DNA of 36,402 nt from an uncultured Collinsella sp. (lineage in GTDB: Bacteria; Actinomycetota; Coriobacteriia; Coriobacteriales; Coriobacteriaceae): NCBI GenBank assembly GCA_902462065.1, contig CABQAK010000020.1:1-36402 (forward strand), in the 5' to 3' direction. Positions 13,597 to 22,088 of this stretch are shown here, piece after piece. The stretch's first letter is position 1, and every line of letters begins with the position of its first letter. The position numbers were made by a program, and so were the translations under genes. Under the pieces are notes generated by a model. It ran no database searches and was not told where the DNA came from. It worked only from the letters and a program-made list of their open reading frames with translations.

Positions 13597-16484
13597 TCGA
13601 GGACGCGGTTTCGTCAGGAACGCCGCAGTTTGTCATCGACTCCTATGCCACGCTTGCCGAACGCGCCAAAACGCAGTCCTTCGGCCTTATCGAGGAAGAT
13701 GTGATTGTCCTCGATACCGAGACCACAGGTCTTTCGGTGCAGGACAACGAGCTGATCGAGATCTCGGCGGCCCGTCTTTCGGGCCGCGAGATCGTCGACC
13801 GCTTCGATACCTTCGTGCATCCCAAGCAGCTAATTCCCGCCGAGATTACCGAGCTCACGAGCATTACAAATGCCGATGTGGCAGATGCCCCGTCGGCCGT
13901 TGAGGCCGTCGCCGCTCTCGCCGATTTTGTCGGTGGTTGCCCGGTGATCGCACATAACGCCACGTTCGATCGCTCGTTTATCGAGTCGGTCAAAGGCGGC
14001 GTCAACGTGAGCGATATTTGGATCGATTCGCTGGCGCTGTCGCGCATCGCGCTTCCGCGCCTGGCCTCGCACAAGCTGTCTTTTATGGCCGATCTGTTTG
14101 GCTGTGACTCGGTATCACACCGTGCCAATGCCGACGTCGACGCCCTGTGTGGCGTATGGCGTGTGTTGCTCGTGGCGCTCACCGACTTGCCCCAGGGCCT
14201 CATGGCGCGCCTAGCCGACATGCATCCGGATGTGCCTTGGTCCTATCGTCCTATCTTCTCATTCTTGGCAGGGCAGAACCCTGGTTCTATCTTCTCTCTC
14301 AGCGCCGCTCGTGCTGACGTCCTCAAGGCCGATCGCGCCGACGATCGGGTGGACGCCGACGAACTGCCGGTCCTCAAGATGCCGAGTCGTGAGGAGATTG
14401 AGGCAGACTATGCGCCGGGTGGCCTGGTCAATCGCATGTATCCCACTTACGAGCCGCGTGATGAGCAGATCGCGATGGCGCTCGAGGTCCGCGATGCGCT
14501 GGTCACGGGCACACATCGCGTAATTGAGGCGGGCACGGGCGTCGGCAAATCGATGGCCTATCTGGTGCCTTTTGCCGAGGCAGCACGCCGTAACAACATC
14601 ACGGTTGGTATTGCGACCAAATCGAACAATCTTGCCGACCAGCTCATGTACCATGAGCTGCCAAAACTTGCCGAGCAACTGGACGGTGGTCTGTCATTTT
14701 GCGCTCTCAAGGGCTATGATCACTATCCGTGCCTGCGCAAGCTTGAGCGCATGAGCCGCAGCCAGGTCGAGATTACCACCAAGCGCGATCCGGCGGACAC
14801 ACTCACGGCGGTCGCGGTCATTATGGCGTACGTCTGCCAATCAGCCGATGGCGATCTCGACTCGCTCGGCATTCGGTGGCGCAGCGTCAACCGCCCCGAC
14901 TTTACGACGGCCTCGCGCGAGTGTGCTCGTCGCCTCTGCCCGTTTTTCCCTGATAAATGTTTGGTCCACGGCGCTCGCCGTCGTGCGGCGCATGCCGATG
15001 TGGTGGTCACCAACCATTCCCTGCTGTTCCGCAATGTCGCGGCCGAGGGCAGGATTTTGCCTCCGATTCGTCATTGGGTAATCGACGAGGCCCATTCCAT
15101 CGAGCGCGAGGCGCGCCGTCAGTGGGCGCGCGTGGTGTCGGCGGACGAATCACGCGTTCTGTTTGAGCGCCTGGGTGGCTCGAGCACCGGTGCGCTAAGC
15201 CAGGTTTCCCGTGATTTGGCAACCTCCGAGGGCTCTACGCTCTATCTGGGCCTTACTGCCAAGGCAACGTCGACGGTTGCGCGCGCGAGCATGGCAATCG
15301 CCGACGTGTTCGATGGCGTTCGCGAGCTCGGTCGCCGTGCCCGTGGGGGTTATGACAATGCCAATCTATGGATTGGCCCCGAGTTGCGCGAATCTGACGA
15401 CTGGCATGATTTCTTGCAGTCGGCCTACACTGCCATCGACGCATTGGAACAGGCTGACAAGAGCGTCGACGCGCTGGTACAAGCCGTCGCCGCCGACAAG
15501 CCCGAGGTTGTTGTCGACCTGGGCGATATCTCGCGCCGCCTGCACGAGCTGGCCGAGAACCTCAAACTCATCATTGATGGCACCGATGAACACTACGTGT
15601 ATTCGCTGCAGGTCAATCGCAGGTTGCGTGCCGGCGGAGAGTCAATGACCGCAGAGCGCATCGACATTGGCGAGGCCTTGGCAACCGAGTGGCTGCCCGA
15701 GGTTCACACGGCTATCTTTGCCTCGGCGACCATGACGGTGTCCAAAAGCTTCGAACACTTTAACCACGCGGTCGGCCTCGATCGCATCGGTGCTTCAACA
15801 TCCTCATCGCTGCACTTGGACTCGAGCTACGACTTCGATTCGAACATGGCTGTAGTCGTTGCGGGCGATATCCCCGATCCGCGCGATCGCGAGAGCTATC
15901 TTACGGCGCTCGAGCGCGTGCTGGTCGACGCCCATCTTGCCATGGGCGGATCGGTGCTCACACTGTTCACCAATCGGCGCGACATGGAAGACCTGTACGC
16001 CCGCGTTGAGCCCAAGATGGCCCGTGCGGGTCTGGAGCTCAACTGCCAGCAGCGCAACTCATCTCCTCGTCGCCTGCGCGATCGGTTTATCAACGAGCCG
16101 ACTTCATCGCTTTTTGCGCTTAAGGCCTTCTGGGAGGGGTTCGACGCCAGCGGCGAGACGCTGCGCTGCGTCATCATTCCCAAGCTGCCGTTCTCGAGTC
16201 CCACGGACCCGCTCTCGTGCGAGCGCAACCTGCGCGAAGACCGCGCTTGGGCGCGCTATTCGCTGCCCGAGGCGGTGCTCGAGGTCAAGCAGGCGGCCGG
16301 CCGCCTTATCCGCTCGTCGACCGATTGCGGCGTGCTGATTCTGGCCGACCCGCGCCTGGTGACGAAGGGCTACGGAAAGAAGTTCTTAACGTCGCTGCCC
16401 ACGAGCTCCTACCAGCGCATCGAATCGGCGCAGATCGGGCACTATCTGCAACTGTGGCGCACACGCCACGAGCGGCGGCGCTAA
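13590..16484 (+). CDS. dinG: DinG-type helicase with N-terminal epsilon-like exonuclease domain
   Basis: The 964-residue protein fuses a DEDD 3'-5' exonuclease to a superfamily-2 XPD/DinG helicase. The exonuclease (about 35-205) has LDTETTG (Asp42, Glu44), HNATFDRSF and HRANADVDAL. The helicase has Walker A AGTGVGKS (Lys320) and a DEAH box (499-502). Four cysteines, C381, C445, C450 and C457, have the spacing of the E. coli DinG iron-sulfur cluster, so a 4Fe-4S cluster is likely. Late motifs include FWEGFDASGETL and QAAGRLIRSSTD. DinG unwinds D-loops, R-loops and forked DNA. It overlaps ddl by 7 bases, and its stop overlaps that of the convergent regulator gene. Confidence 0.93.
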   Translation: MLIEDAVSSGTPQFVIDSYATLAERAKTQSFGLIEEDVIVLDTETTGLSVQDNELIEISAARLSGREIVDRFDTFVHPKQLIPAEITELTSITNADVADAPSAVEAVAALADFVGGCPVIAHNATFDRSFIESVKGGVNVSDIWIDSLALSRIALPRLASHKLSFMADLFGCDSVSHRANADVDALCGVWRVLLVALTDLPQGLMARLADMHPDVPWSYRPIFSFLAGQNPGSIFSLSAARADVLKADRADDRVDADELPVLKMPSREEIEADYAPGGLVNRMYPTYEPRDEQIAMALEVRDALVTGTHRVIEAGTGVGKSMAYLVPFAEAARRNNITVGIATKSNNLADQLMYHELPKLAEQLDGGLSFCALKGYDHYPCLRKLERMSRSQVEITTKRDPADTLTAVAVIMAYVCQSADGDLDSLGIRWRSVNRPDFTTASRECARRLCPFFPDKCLVHGARRRAAHADVVVTNHSLLFRNVAAEGRILPPIRHWVIDEAHSIEREARRQWARVVSADESRVLFERLGGSSTGALSQVSRDLATSEGSTLYLGLTAKATSTVARASMAIADVFDGVRELGRRARGGYDNANLWIGPELRESDDWHDFLQSAYTAIDALEQADKSVDALVQAVAADKPEVVVDLGDISRRLHELAENLKLIIDGTDEHYVYSLQVNRRLRAGGESMTAERIDIGEALATEWLPEVHTAIFASATMTVSKSFEHFNHAVGLDRIGASTSSSLHLDSSYDFDSNMAVVVAGDIPDPRDRESYLTALERVLVDAHLAMGGSVLTLFTNRRDMEDLYARVEPKMARAGLELNCQQRNSSPRRLRDRFINEPTSSLFALKAFWEGFDASGETLRCVIIPKLPFSSPTDPLSCERNLREDRAWARYSLPEAVLEVKQAAGRLIRSSTDCGVLILADPRLVTKGYGKKFLTSLPTSSYQRIESAQIGHYLQLWRTRHERRR

Positions 16485-17398
16485 AGCGGACAGACGAGGG
16501 TTTTTGCCATATCGCACAGGCGCTTTGACAGGGCGGGGTCATCCAAGATGCGGATGGCTCCGCCCGCTGCGATTACCTGGCTCAGTAGCCAACGCTCGGA
16601 GCCGTAATGCACGGTTACCGTTGCCATGTCTGCCCCGCCGCGCTCGATTAGGGTGATGCCGGCCCAGTCCAGATGCTCCGCCATATCGAATGGCATCAAG
16701 AGCTTTGCGCTGCGCTGCGTCCGGGCAAGGGAATCGTGGAGGGATGCGACGTCCGGTGTGTGAGGCACGACGGAGTCTTCCGTCAAGGCGAGTTCCTCGA
16801 TTTTATCCATGCGATAGGTGCGCTGCTCATCGACTGTGATGTCCCAGGCAATCAGGTATGTTTGGTCGCCGTTTGCCGTAATGCGCAAGGGGTCGACCAG
16901 ACGCTCGCGTGGCCGTGCATCGTCCATCGAGCGATATGAGATGCGGCAGCGAACGCCGTCCTGAATGGCACAGCTCAGCTGCTGCCAGTGCGACCCGTGG
17001 TTGACGGTGTCAAAGACGCGCTGGTTATAGCCGAGCTCTTCGGGTAGAAGGGCATGTCGAATCCGAGCTGCCGTCTGCGGCTCGATCCCCAACGATTCAA
17101 GTTCGTGGTTGAGCACAGCGCCCTCGGCTGCACTCAAGCGCAACGGTAGCACACGCCCGGCGTCACCAGTGAGGACCACACGCTCGCCGTGGCATTCGCA
17201 GATGATGCGCGCACCAGATTCTCGGTCCGCGAGCGTCGAGACGATCTCGAGAATCTCGTCGAGCGATACTCCCGTGATGTCAAAGCGGCCGCAAATCTCG
17301 GTTCGTGTCATGCCGCTCTCGCCGGCGGCGTAGAGGGCCTCCATGATGTCGATGGCGCGCGAGAGTCTCTGCTCGCTGGTGAGTTTACGCACGGGCAT
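16481..17398 (-). CDS. WYL-domain transcriptional regulator, PafC-like
   Basis: The protein begins MPVRKLTSEQRLSRAIDIME if ATG 17398 is used (AAAGGA about 12 bases upstream); a TTG at 17419 would add 7 residues. It has about 305 residues: an N-terminal helix-turn-helix-like part (MTRTEICGRFDITGVSLDEI), then a WYL domain (CRISYRSMDD, then VDPLRITANGDQTYLIAWD and RTYRMDKIEEL) and a C-terminal WCX-like part. Paired WYL proteins of this order resemble PafB/PafC, which activate the LexA-independent DNA-damage response in mycobacteria. It overlaps the upstream regulator gene by 14 bases, so they form one operon. Assignment to PafC is by architecture only. Confidence 0.8.
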   Translation of the reverse strand: MPVRKLTSEQRLSRAIDIMEALYAAGESGMTRTEICGRFDITGVSLDEILEIVSTLADRESGARIICECHGERVVLTGDAGRVLPLRLSAAEGAVLNHELESLGIEPQTAARIRHALLPEELGYNQRVFDTVNHGSHWQQLSCAIQDGVRCRISYRSMDDARPRERLVDPLRITANGDQTYLIAWDITVDEQRTYRMDKIEELALTEDSVVPHTPDVASLHDSLARTQRSAKLLMPFDMAEHLDWAGITLIERGGADMATVTVHYGSERWLLSQVIAAGGAIRILDDPALSKRLCDMAKTLVCPL

Positions 17399-18407
17399 GC
17401 TCGTGCACCGTCCTTTCAATGAGGTGGTTCCACGCCTGCTTGAGCGATTTGGGGGCCATGGGCCTCATGCCGTCCATGGCGTGGGCCATGCAAAATGAGG
17501 CGGCGGCTTCAAGGTCGCGCACGTCAACGGTCCAGATCCATCCCGCATCGGTGTGTGTGAGCTCACCTCGCCCGCGCGTGAGGCCGTTGATCATATCGAT
17601 CTGCGTCTGAGGGGCGAACGAGAACGTGGCTGCAACGGTCGGTCGGTCGGCGAAATCGAATTCAAAGAACAGATAGTCGTTGAGATTGAAGTCCGCAGGG
17701 ATGGCGTAGGTCTTCGAAGGACGCCATGCGCGAACGATACGGTCGCAGCGGAATGTCCTGATGTCGTCGGTGACATTGTCGAGGCCGCAGAAGTACGCCA
17801 CGCCCTCGTGTTCGAACATGCCGTAGACACAGACGGTACGTTCTTTCTGCTCGCCGCGTCCGTTCTGATATAAAAATCGCAGCGCGCATCGCTCGGCAAA
17901 GGCGCTCCATACCGCATCGACGGTGGGAGAGCGGCGGATCGGTGTTTCGTCAACCGTCGTCCCACCGGTGAGGTAGGCAATCTTGGAGCGAATATCGGCA
18001 AGCGGTGCGGCAAAGGTGGATGAGCCGGCCGCTAGCGTCTGGTCGATGGCGTTGAGCAGGATATCGGCGTCGTCTGCGGTGATGAGGCCGCCTGCAGCAA
18101 ACGTGTGCTCGCGGTCGATTGTCCACGAGCTTTCCTCGGTCTCCTGCGCACCGGCGGGGCGAACCTCCTTGATTAAGATGCCACGCTCGAGCAGTTTGTC
18201 ACGATCGCGCCGAAACTTGCGCTTATCCGAGTCGATATTGCCCGAGCCATATCCCAGGTCAGAATCCAAGACGATCTGCTCGGTCGTCAGCGGTTCGGGG
18301 GAGCTGTTGAGCACAAAGAAAAGATTGAGGATGCGCTGAGCCGTTTTATCGAAACCGGGCTCCGAATTCCCCTTTTTAATTGTTGCGGTCGCGTCGCTTG
18401 CCGTCAT
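17385..18407 (-). CDS. WYL-domain transcriptional regulator, PafB-like
   Basis: This 340-residue protein is the first gene of the regulator pair. Residues 20-85 hold a winged helix for DNA binding (QRILNLFFVLNSSPEPLTTE through KRKFRRDRDKLLERGI). The WYL domain follows (LRFLYQNGRGEQKERTVCVYG, YFCGLDN and FRCDRIVRAWRPS), with a C-terminal extension. In PafB-like proteins the WYL domain is thought to sense single-stranded DNA or nucleotides. ATG 18407 has GAGGA just upstream. It is divergent from the membrane peptidase-like gene. The neighbouring exonuclease-helicase gene makes a DNA-damage link plausible, but target genes are unknown. Confidence 0.8.
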   Translation of the reverse strand: MTASDATATIKKGNSEPGFDKTAQRILNLFFVLNSSPEPLTTEQIVLDSDLGYGSGNIDSDKRKFRRDRDKLLERGILIKEVRPAGAQETEESSWTIDREHTFAAGGLITADDADILLNAIDQTLAAGSSTFAAPLADIRSKIAYLTGGTTVDETPIRRSPTVDAVWSAFAERCALRFLYQNGRGEQKERTVCVYGMFEHEGVAYFCGLDNVTDDIRTFRCDRIVRAWRPSKTYAIPADFNLNDYLFFEFDFADRPTVAATFSFAPQTQIDMINGLTRGRGELTHTDAGWIWTVDVRDLEAAASFCMAHAMDGMRPMAPKSLKQAWNHLIERTVHEHARA

Positions 18408-18605
18408 AGAGTCCTCGCATGAGAAGGTGGTTTGCTGCCATGATTTTAGTCCGATATGGAGATTAGGCTATATCCTTGTCCGCTCGAGGCGTTAAGATGG
18501 CCCGAATTCGGTCGTTTGCGCTCGCTCGGGGTATACTTTCGACTATATACGGTTCTAATGTGCATGCATTGGGCCTATTTGTCGGATTATGGATGTGGAG
18601 CGCAC

Positions 18606-21600
18606 ATGGCGAACACCCAGAACTATATTAACCACCTGCTGCAGAACACCGGCATTACGCCGGCATGCAGCGAAGAAGAGCGCTTGGCTGCCGAGGATAT
18701 CGCTCAGATCTTCCGCAACCACGGCTTTGACCCCGAGGTTCAGGAGTTCAATGCCCCGGCGCCCAGTAGATTGGCATTTGCCGTTACCGGTATTCTTGCG
18801 TTTGCCGGCGCCCTGCTGATGGGCATCGGCGGCGGTATCGGCTTGGTCGGCACCTTGCTGGCCATTGTCGGCGCCGTTCTTTACGTGCTCGAGCGCACGG
18901 GCCACCCCGTGGTTTCGCGCCTGGGCAAGACGGGCGTGAGCCAAAATGTTATCGCCTACCACAAGGCCTCGGGCCCGCTCGCGTCTCCGCGCAACCGCCC
19001 GGTGGTCGTTGTCGCACACTACGACTCTCCCCGTGCTGAGCTGCTCGCCCGCGAGCCCTATGCTTCGTATCGTGCGCTCATCGCCAAGCTGTTGCCCGTT
19101 GCCACGGTTGCCCCTGCTGCCGTTGCCATCCTGCGTATCCTGCCGCTCCCCGGCGCGCTCAAGGTTCTGCTGTGGATTGTCGCGATCCTCGCTTCCCTCG
19201 TTGCACTTGCCAACGCGGCAAACATCATCTCTAACCGCCACATTCTTCCCTATACGTCCGGCGCGGTGTGCAACAAGTCTTCTGTCGCCGCTATGCTCGG
19301 CGTTATGGACAACGTTGCTCCCTTCCAGGGCGAGAACGAGTTTCCCGACGATGTTCCGTTCGATACCTATTTTGGGGAGCAGAAACGTCGTGCCGAGGAA
19401 ATGGCGCGCGCGGCGGCGGAGTATGCCGCGGCCCAGCAGCAAAACGACTACGGCAACACCATCGAGTACGAAGAGCCTACCTACGCCGAGGACGAGTTCG
19501 GTCAGCCGATTGCTCCCGACGCTCAAACCGAGCCCGAACAGGGCGAGGCTTTTGACGAGCAGATCGAGGGCTTTGAGGGTGCGTCTGCCGACGAGACGCT
19601 GATTGGCGCCATCGTGCCCGAGGATCAGAATCAGGCTGTCCAGGCCGAAGAGTTCAATGACGAGGTTCCCGCTGCCGAGTCGGCGGAGGAACCTGCCGCG
19701 GCCGAGCCCGAGCCCAAGCTCTATCGCAACGCCGCCGGCAACATCCGCTTTGGTTCGGATGCCATCCGTGCGCTCGGAATGCTTCCCGAGTCCTGCACGC
19801 TCGATTACGAGGAGGGCGAGGAGCCGACGTTTGAGCCCGAGCCTGCGCCCGTTGTCACTGCGGATGATGAGTCTGCCGCGGTTACCGCTGCCGTTGCCGA
19901 GCCCGAGGCGGTGTCTGCGATCGATCCCGCGGCAGGACTGGACATTTTGGCTCCCGCCGCGCCGGCGCAAGACGTTGCGGACGAGTCTGACGACGATTAC
20001 GTTGAACAGCCGAGGCGCGTGTCTTACGAGAGCGATACTGATTTCTCTGCCGAGATTCCCGCGGCAACGCCCCATGCCGATATTGCATCCGCGTTCTCTT
20101 CGATTGGCGCCAGCGCTTCCAGCTTCTTTAAGGGTGCGCTTGCAAAGGGCAGGAAATTTGTCGACGATTTCGAGGAGAAGCGCGCTGCCGCACGCGAGGC
20201 TGCCGAGCAGGAGGCTATCGCTCAGCAGCAGGCAGCCGAGGCGGCACGTGAGCGCGCGGCGCAAGAGTTCGAGCAGAACGAGGCTATGCAGTCCGCGCCC
20301 GTCGACGCTGCCGAAGCTACGACGTCCTTTGAGTCCCAGCAACCGGCGTCCGCGGATGTTGTTGAGGCGACGACGTCTTTCGAGGCTCAACAGCACGTCG
20401 ATAGCACCATGTCGTTTGATGCCGCGCAGTTCGATTCCACGATAACGTTTGAAAAGCAAGGCACCGCGATTGCCGAGCCCCTTCCTGTTTCCGATGAGCA
20501 GGGCGACGCGGCAGACGATGACGAGCCTATCGATGCTGCCGAAATCCAAGATGCCGCCGAGGACGAGCCCGTCGAGGGCAACTCTGACGAAGAGCAGTAC
20601 GCGGCAGCCGAGCAAGATGATTCGACCGAGGTCGAGCAGGAGGAAGTGTCTGCGGTTTCCGAGACTCCCGAGACGGATGAGTCGAGGCCTTACTCCACGC
20701 AGATTTTCACCATGCCGACCCCGAGTGGTTCCGGTGCCACGGTTGCCGATGTCGCTCCCACCCAGGACGAAACAGTCGATTCCCTTATGGCCCAGATTTC
20801 CTCCCAGGTATCGCCGCGTCCGCAGATGAATGTTCCCGATCCGGCGTCGGCACCGTCGCCTGCACCCTCTTCGTCTCCGCTGGCTTCGGTCCCCGATCCG
20901 TCGCTGCCGTCGATGAAGCAGGCAAACGTTGCGTCTCGCACGTCGCTGTTCGACCTTCCCGATCCCTCTGCCCGGGTCAACGACCCCTTTGCTACTGCCC
21001 AGGGTCCCGAACCCACATCGGCACCCGTTGCGCCTCCTATGCCCGTTGCGTCGGGCGCGCAGCCGATCGAGACCATTTCGGCTCCCGCCCCGGCGGCACC
21101 CAAGTCTCGTAAGCGCGGCCTGGGTGGCCTGTTCGGTCGTAAAAAGAAAAACGAGCAGGATAGCATGAGCGACTGGCTGGGCGTCGAAGACGATTACGAT
21201 GCCAAGAAGTCCGGTCGCGGTATCGGTTCGTGGGATAACTTCGAGGACGATAACGATGGCTGGAAGGGCGGCGCTACGTCTTCCGACGGCGCTTCTTCCG
21301 AAGATATGCTCTCGGCTGTCGCCTCTATGGGCGATGATGAGCTGCTCGGTCACGATATCTGGTTTGTGGCAACGGGCGCCTCGGATTGTGATGGCGCCGG
21401 TATGAAGGCCTTCTTGGCTTCGCATCGCGACAAGCTCCGCGGCGTATTCTTCATCAATCTTGAATCCGTCGGCGCCGGTAGGCTTTCGGTGGTGACGGTC
21501 GAGGGCGAACAGCAGCTGCTCAAGGGCGATCGCCGCATCATGAACCTGGTCAACAAGGTGTGCAAGTCGTTCCATGTCGATTGTGGCGCGCTCGAGATGC

Positions 21601-21782
21601 CCTATGCCAAGACCGATGCCTATGCCGCGCTCGAGGCGAGCCGCCGAGCCCTCACCATCGCCGGCGTGGACGGCACGCGTCTGGCTTGCGCTCGTACCGA
21701 GGACGACCTGCCCCACAATGTCAACCCGACGAACATTGCCACGGTATCCGAGGTCGTGACCGAGGTTATCCGCCGTTCGTAG
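18606..21782 (+). CDS. Large membrane protein with degenerate M28 peptidase fold and long acidic insert
   Basis: The 1058-residue protein starts at ATG 18606 (GGAG upstream); earlier in-frame starts cross the promoter region. It opens as an M28 peptidase (helices HLLQNTGITP and AAEDIAQIFRNHGFD), then has four hydrophobic segments (about 52-95 and 150-210) and the M28 motif VAHYDSP (H138, D140). The usual D-N-x-S-G site reads CNKSSVA (Asn223 for Asp), and the catalytic Glu-Glu pair reads Ser926-Asp927 in ATGASDCDG. Glu953 sits where the usual metal ligand Asp lies, and His1037 is kept. Residues about 235-905 are an Ala/Glu/Pro-rich acidic insert. Peptidase activity is therefore doubtful; a scaffold role is inference. 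Confidence 0.75.
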   Translation: MANTQNYINHLLQNTGITPACSEEERLAAEDIAQIFRNHGFDPEVQEFNAPAPSRLAFAVTGILAFAGALLMGIGGGIGLVGTLLAIVGAVLYVLERTGHPVVSRLGKTGVSQNVIAYHKASGPLASPRNRPVVVVAHYDSPRAELLAREPYASYRALIAKLLPVATVAPAAVAILRILPLPGALKVLLWIVAILASLVALANAANIISNRHILPYTSGAVCNKSSVAAMLGVMDNVAPFQGENEFPDDVPFDTYFGEQKRRAEEMARAAAEYAAAQQQNDYGNTIEYEEPTYAEDEFGQPIAPDAQTEPEQGEAFDEQIEGFEGASADETLIGAIVPEDQNQAVQAEEFNDEVPAAESAEEPAAAEPEPKLYRNAAGNIRFGSDAIRALGMLPESCTLDYEEGEEPTFEPEPAPVVTADDESAAVTAAVAEPEAVSAIDPAAGLDILAPAAPAQDVADESDDDYVEQPRRVSYESDTDFSAEIPAATPHADIASAFSSIGASASSFFKGALAKGRKFVDDFEEKRAAAREAAEQEAIAQQQAAEAARERAAQEFEQNEAMQSAPVDAAEATTSFESQQPASADVVEATTSFEAQQHVDSTMSFDAAQFDSTITFEKQGTAIAEPLPVSDEQGDAADDDEPIDAAEIQDAAEDEPVEGNSDEEQYAAAEQDDSTEVEQEEVSAVSETPETDESRPYSTQIFTMPTPSGSGATVADVAPTQDETVDSLMAQISSQVSPRPQMNVPDPASAPSPAPSSSPLASVPDPSLPSMKQANVASRTSLFDLPDPSARVNDPFATAQGPEPTSAPVAPPMPVASGAQPIETISAPAPAAPKSRKRGLGGLFGRKKKNEQDSMSDWLGVEDDYDAKKSGRGIGSWDNFEDDNDGWKGGATSSDGASSEDMLSAVASMGDDELLGHDIWFVATGASDCDGAGMKAFLASHRDKLRGVFFINLESVGAGRLSVVTVEGEQQLLKGDRRIMNLVNKVCKSFHVDCGALEMPYAKTDAYAALEASRRALTIAGVDGTRLACARTEDDLPHNVNPTNIATVSEVVTEVIRRS

Positions 21783-21803
21783 ACGGAGCTCTAAGGAGTC
21801 AAC

Positions 21804-22022
21804 GTGTTTTCGTATATTAAGCGCCATTGGCCTGTCTACGTGATTTTGACCTTGATTGCCATTGCGTTAGGATTTGGGGCTGCCTACATCGTGGGTACGA
21901 AGGGCTCGACCCCCGCCTCCGCAATCAGCGAAGAGGTGGAGCAAGAACAGAGCACGGGTGCCGATGGGATTCCTGAGTCCGAGCAGGCAATCGTTGATGG
22001 TGGATCTTCGTCTGCAGAGTAG
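21804..22022 (+). CDS. Small single-pass membrane protein, unknown
   Basis: This 72-residue protein starts at GTG 21804, with AAGGAG upstream, 21 bases after the peptidase-like gene. It has a basic N-terminus (MFSYIKRHW), one hydrophobic segment (about 10-30, YVILTLIAIALGFGAAYIV) and an acidic, Ser-rich tail, so the tail probably faces outward. A terminator follows. I recognise no family. The spacing suggests it is co-expressed with the upstream gene. Confidence 0.7.
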   Translation: MFSYIKRHWPVYVILTLIAIALGFGAAYIVGTKGSTPASAISEEVEQEQSTGADGIPESEQAIVDGGSSSAE

Positions 22023-22043
22023 ATACGGCGATTTACATGATTG

Positions 22044-22082
22044 AAAGCGGGCGAGCCGGGGGACTGGCTCGCCCGCTTTTTC
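22044..22082 (+). terminator. Strong, probably bidirectional terminator
   Basis: A 14-bp GC-rich stem (22044-22057 with 22066-22079) has an 8-base loop and a T run to 22081 on the plus strand. The minus-strand side has TTTCAAT, so it may also end the adhesin transcript. Confidence 0.88.
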
Positions 22083-22088
22083 ATCGCA

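Noticed and set aside
18555..21827. A 1090-codon open frame on the minus strand opposite the M28-like gene
   Set aside because: It is a GC-rich antisense shadow with low-complexity Arg/Gly/Leu sequence and no domains; the plus frame has clear M28 motifs, a ribosome binding site and a terminator.
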